Positions 61,745-64,000 of a DNA stretch of 64,000 nt are shown here, piece by piece. A model generated the notes under the pieces. It worked only from the letters and a program-made list of their open reading frames with translations, was not told the origin of the DNA and searched no databases. Within the stretch, counting starts at the first letter, position 1. Every line of letters starts with the position of its first letter. The position numbers and the translations under genes are program-made. The stretch spans positions 62,001-126,000 of the forward strand of contig CANJCB010000006.1 of the NCBI GenBank assembly GCA_947473305.1, written 5' to 3'. This stretch comes from Rhodospirillales bacterium. Its GTDB lineage: Bacteria; Pseudomonadota; Alphaproteobacteria; ATCC43930; CGMCC-115725.

Positions 61745-62592
61745 GGCCAGGCCACTTCCGGCGGCAGCGACATCAGGATCGCCTCGACATTGCCGCCGGT
61801 CTTGAGGCCGAAGAGCGTGCCCCGGTCGTAGAGCAGGTTGAATTCCACATAGCGGCCGCGCCGGACGAGCTGATGCTGACGCTCCTCCAGCGTCCAGGGC
61901 TCGTACATATGCCGCCGCACCAGCGCCGGATAAGTCGCGAGGAAAGTCTCGCCCACGTCGCGGGTGAAGGCGAAGTCCTTCTCCCAGTCGGCTTCCAGGT
62001 AGTCGTAGAAAATTCCGCCGACGCCGCGCGGCTCGTTGCGGTGCTTCAGGTGGAAATAATCGTCGCACCATTTCTTGAATTTCGAGTGGTAGGCGGGATC
62101 GTGGCGGTCGCAGGCCGCCTTCAGCGCGCCATGGAAAGCGTCGGTGTCCGCCTGATCGGGAACCATCGGTGTCAGATCCGCCCCACCGCCGAACCAGGCC
62201 TTGGTCGTCTGGATATGCCGGGTGTTCATATGGACCGCCGGCACCTTGGGCGAGCGCAGATGCGCCACCAGCGAGATCCCGCTGGCCCAGAAGCGGGGGT
62301 CCTCCGAGGCGCCAGGGATCTGCCCGCGAAAATCGGGGGAGAATTCGCCTTCCACGGTCGAGACGTTGACGCCGACCTTCTCGAAGACCCGGCCCCGCAT
62401 CAGGGACATGACCCCGCCGCCGCCTTCCGGCCGGTCCCAGGCCTTGCGCTCGAAACGGCCGGCGGACCCTTCCTCCGGGCGCGCGGCGGCATAGTCCTGC
62501 TCGATCTTCTCGAAGGTGGCGCAGATCCGGTCGCGCAGGGCCTCGAACCAGGCTCGGGCGGCTGCCTTGTGCTGGATCGCCTCGTCGCTCAT
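61741..62592 (-). CDS. hemF: Oxygen-dependent coproporphyrinogen-III oxidase
   Basis: Aerobic heme-synthesis enzyme, 283 aa. Landmarks: [42 protein letters not shown], then [59 protein letters not shown], and [43 protein letters not shown]. The ending [39 protein letters not shown] matches the usual tail. Convergent with cca (4-nt overlap) and 4 nt overlap with trmL upstream. Being oxygen dependent, it marks an aerobic heme pathway next to petAB. Confidence 0.97.
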   Translation of the reverse strand: MSDEAIQHKAAARAWFEALRDRICATFEKIEQDYAAARPEEGSAGRFERKAWDRPEGGGGVMSLMRGRVFEKVGVNVSTVEGEFSPDFRGQIPGASEDPRFWASGISLVAHLRSPKVPAVHMNTRHIQTTKAWFGGGADLTPMVPDQADTDAFHGALKAACDRHDPAYHSKFKKWCDDYFHLKHRNEPRGVGGIFYDYLEADWEKDFAFTRDVGETFLATYPALVRRHMYEPWTLEERQHQLVRRGRYVEFNLLYDRGTLFGLKTGGNVEAILMSLPPEVAWP

Positions 62593-63056
62593 GTCTTCGC
62601 TCCACCCATTCCCGGCAAAAGTCCCGTCTGACGCAAGGCCTCGCCCAAAACGATCGCCGCTGCAAGCGCGACGTTGAGAGATCGCCGGCCGGCCATCAGG
62701 GGTATCGCCAGACGCGCGTCCGCCGATTGATGCACATCAAGCGGAACGCCCGCCGATTCGCGGCCCAGAAGCAAGGTGTCCTCGGGCTGGAATGAAAAAT
62801 GATGATAGGCGGCGTCGCCTTTTGTCGTGAGCAGGAGCAGGCGGCCCTTCCGTGCTTTGAGATAAGCGTCCCAGGAGGCGTGCCTCACGAGGTCGAGCCC
62901 TTCGAGGTAATCCATGCCCGTCCGCCGCAGTCGCCGGTCGCTCAAGACGAAGCCCAGAGGCTCGATCACGTCGACGCCCACGCCCAGGCAAGCGCCCAGC
63001 CGCATCAACGCGCCGGCGTTCTGGGGAATATCGGGTTCATAGAGGGCAAGGCGCAT
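62589..63056 (-). CDS. trmL: tRNA (cytidine(34)-2'-O)-methyltransferase
   Basis: SPOUT-class methyltransferase, 155 aa from ATG 63056 ([52 protein letters not shown]). The C-terminal knot is [16 protein letters not shown]...[28 protein letters not shown]. TrmL/YibK methylates the wobble base of tRNA-Leu. The stop overlaps the hemF start by 4 nt (ATGA). A start six codons upstream (63074) is possible but non-standard. It is divergent from petA, about 206 nt away. Confidence 0.94.
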   Translation of the reverse strand: MRLALYEPDIPQNAGALMRLGACLGVGVDVIEPLGFVLSDRRLRRTGMDYLEGLDLVRHASWDAYLKARKGRLLLLTTKGDAAYHHFSFQPEDTLLLGRESAGVPLDVHQSADARLAIPLMAGRRSLNVALAAAIVLGEALRQTGLLPGMGGAKT

Positions 63057-63169
63057 GGTGCGACGCGAGAGCATCTTTTCAAGCGGGAGGCGAATGGATT
63101 ATACCCGTCGCGGCTTACCGGTACCGGCTTTTATTTCCCGGTGTTTTCGGCTGTCCCGCTAGGATTTAT

Positions 63170-63184
63170 GCGGCAGGATGTCGC
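63170..63184. promoter_or_regulatory. Near-consensus RegA/RegR-type box upstream of petA
   Basis: GCGGCAGGATGTCGC on the plus strand; GCGACATCCTGCCGC on the minus strand. The pattern GCGNC-N5-GNCGC is matched perfectly. On the minus strand it agrees with the published RegR-type box GNG(A/G)C(A/G)TTNNGNCGC at 14 of 15 positions (one T to C). It lies 79 nt upstream of the petA ATG, within a slightly longer TATGCG...CGCATA inverted repeat. RegA controls petABC in Rhodobacter, and a RegB gene is present at the left of the window. Binding is inferred. Confidence 0.55.
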
Positions 63185-63262
63185 ATAGCGGGGATCGTTC
63201 AACAGTATAGCTTGCGCGCCAGCGGGGTCCCCGCCGGGAGCGGGCGGACGAGGGGTGTTTCA

Positions 63263-63799
63263 ATGGCGGATTCGACGCATGACGGGCACGCGAGCCGTCG
63301 CGATTTCCTGACGCTGACGGCGTCGGCAATCGGCGGCGTGGGCGCAGCCGCTGCGGTTTGGCCTTTGATCAGCAGCATGAACCCGGCCAAGGACACCTTG
63401 GCGCTGTCGACCACCGAGGTCGATGTGGCGTCGGTCCAGGTCGGGCAGCGGCTGACCGTCACCTGGCGCGGCCATCCGGTTTTCATCGACCACCGCCCCG
63501 CCGAAGAGGTCAAGGCGGCGCAGGAGGTCGATATCTCGAGCCTTCCCGATCCGCAGACCGACCAGTCCCGGGTCAAGAAACCCGAATGGCTCATTGTGGT
63601 CGGCGTTTGCACGCATCTGGGCTGCATCCCCCTGGGACAGAAGGGCACCGACGTGCGCGGCGAATTCGGCGGCTGGTTCTGCCCCTGCCACGGCTCGCAA
63701 TACGATACTTCGGGTCGCATCCGGAAGGGTCCGGCGCCCAAGAACCTCGAAGTTCCGCCCTACGCCTTCACGGGCGACACCAAAATCCTCATCGGTTAG
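63263..63799 (+). CDS. petA: Ubiquinol-cytochrome c reductase iron-sulfur (Rieske) subunit
   Basis: 178 aa from ATG 63263 ([40 protein letters not shown]). The N-terminal RRDFLTLTA is a twin-arginine signal that also serves as the membrane anchor (residues about 15-37). The Rieske 2Fe-2S ligands are CTHLGC and CPCHGSQYD. It is part of the cytochrome bc1 complex, moving electrons from ubiquinol to cytochrome c. It precedes petB by 12 nt. The RegA-type box lies 79 nt upstream. An in-frame start 17 codons earlier is possible. Confidence 0.97.
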   Translation: MADSTHDGHASRRDFLTLTASAIGGVGAAAAVWPLISSMNPAKDTLALSTTEVDVASVQVGQRLTVTWRGHPVFIDHRPAEEVKAAQEVDISSLPDPQTDQSRVKKPEWLIVVGVCTHLGCIPLGQKGTDVRGEFGGWFCPCHGSQYDTSGRIRKGPAPKNLEVPPYAFTGDTKILIG

Positions 63800-63811
63800 G
63801 AGCGGCGCTCG

Positions 63812-64000
63812 ATGACTGCCCCCGCCTCACAGAACAGGCTCGTGCGCTGGATTGACCATCGCCTGCCGATCTTCACCTTCATCAATCACGAACTGCACGA
63901 ATACCCGACCCCGAAGAACTTGAACTACTGGTGGAACTTCGGGTCGCTCGCCGGGATCATGCTCGTGATCATGATCGCCACCGGCATTGTGCTCGCGATG
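63812..64000 (+). CDS. petB: Cytochrome b of the bc1 complex (5' part, cut by window end)
   Basis: The first 63 codons are present, from ATG 63812: [64 protein letters not shown] followed by the first transmembrane helix is the N-terminal signature of cytochrome b. It forms the di-heme membrane core of the bc1 complex. petA-petB spacing is 12 nt, so the standard petABC operon continues beyond the window. Confidence 0.96.
   Translation, partial: MTAPASQNRLVRWIDHRLPIFTFINHELHEYPTPKNLNYWWNFGSLAGIMLVIMIATGIVLAM

Noticed and set aside
1-64000. CRISPR array or prophage
   Set aside because: No regularly spaced direct repeats and no phage structural or integrase genes were seen.

Overview
The window is high-GC, densely packed bacterial DNA. 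Its gene content points to an alphaproteobacterium, most likely of the Rhodospirillales type. The pointers are a RegB-type redox sensor kinase, an SCO1/SenC protein, a DUF2336 protein, paired short phosphatidylserine decarboxylase and synthase genes, TrmL beside aerobic HemF beside petAB, and many GTG/TTG starts with 4-nt gene overlaps. It reads as chromosome. Mobile DNA is limited to one decayed IS481-type fragment, one REP-like inverted repeat and a ParDE toxin-antitoxin pair.

Layout. 1-2453: regB (cut by the window edge), diverging from an ABC-2 exporter. 2454-6426: cobT diverging from a tightly coupled run cobS-cobC-cobU-unknown gene, for the lower-ligand and nucleotide-loop steps of cobalamin synthesis. 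6468-10716: an ArnT-like glycosyltransferase, an ankyrin-repeat secretory protein, SCO1, and cobyrinate diamide synthase overlapping SCO1. 10791-14450: formate-THF ligase, 5-formyl-THF cyclo-ligase and an omega-aminotransferase. 14464-16137: a hybrid kinase with an ethylene-receptor-like N-terminus, interrupted by two in-frame amber codons that both stand where Gln is expected. 16256-21543: PhyH dioxygenase, a two-subunit CoA-transferase, DUF2237 and a CoxL-like molybdoenzyme. 21548-23822: phosphomannomutase and galU. 24070-26710: a DTW-domain protein and a molybdopterin oxidoreductase. 26773-27822: ParDE and a truncated globin. 27918-39290: a catabolic stretch with an HCCA-isomerase-like protein, P450, thiolase, cupin, nitrilase, lytic transglycosylase, a second CoxL-like enzyme, a crotonase, a luciferase-like oxidoreductase and a PaaK-like ligase. 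39291-46439: a transposase relic, an unknown gene, LysE, DUF2336, a cyclic-nucleotide-gated K+ channel, MATE, small membrane proteins and MsrQ. 46473-49716: prfC, the relic of a luciferase-like gene, pssA and psd. 49781-52140: a two-gene operon of unknown function. 52302-59020: a MoxR/DUF58/DUF4159/membrane-protein operon. 59054-64000: DUF1285, NUDIX, a small membrane protein, CCA-adding enzyme, hemF, trmL, petA and the start of petB.

How it fits together. The strongest functional link runs from end to end. RegB at the left edge keeps the quinone-binding GGxxNPF motif and His225. A near-consensus RegA/RegR box lies upstream of petAB at the right edge, next to oxygen-dependent hemF, so redox control of respiration is likely. 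The points most worth a second look are the double-amber ethylene-receptor-like kinase, the unknown operon at 49781-52140, the uncharacterised fourth gene of the cobS run, the two CoxL-like subunits without partner subunits, and the two gene relics (IS481 transposase and luciferase-like monooxygenase).
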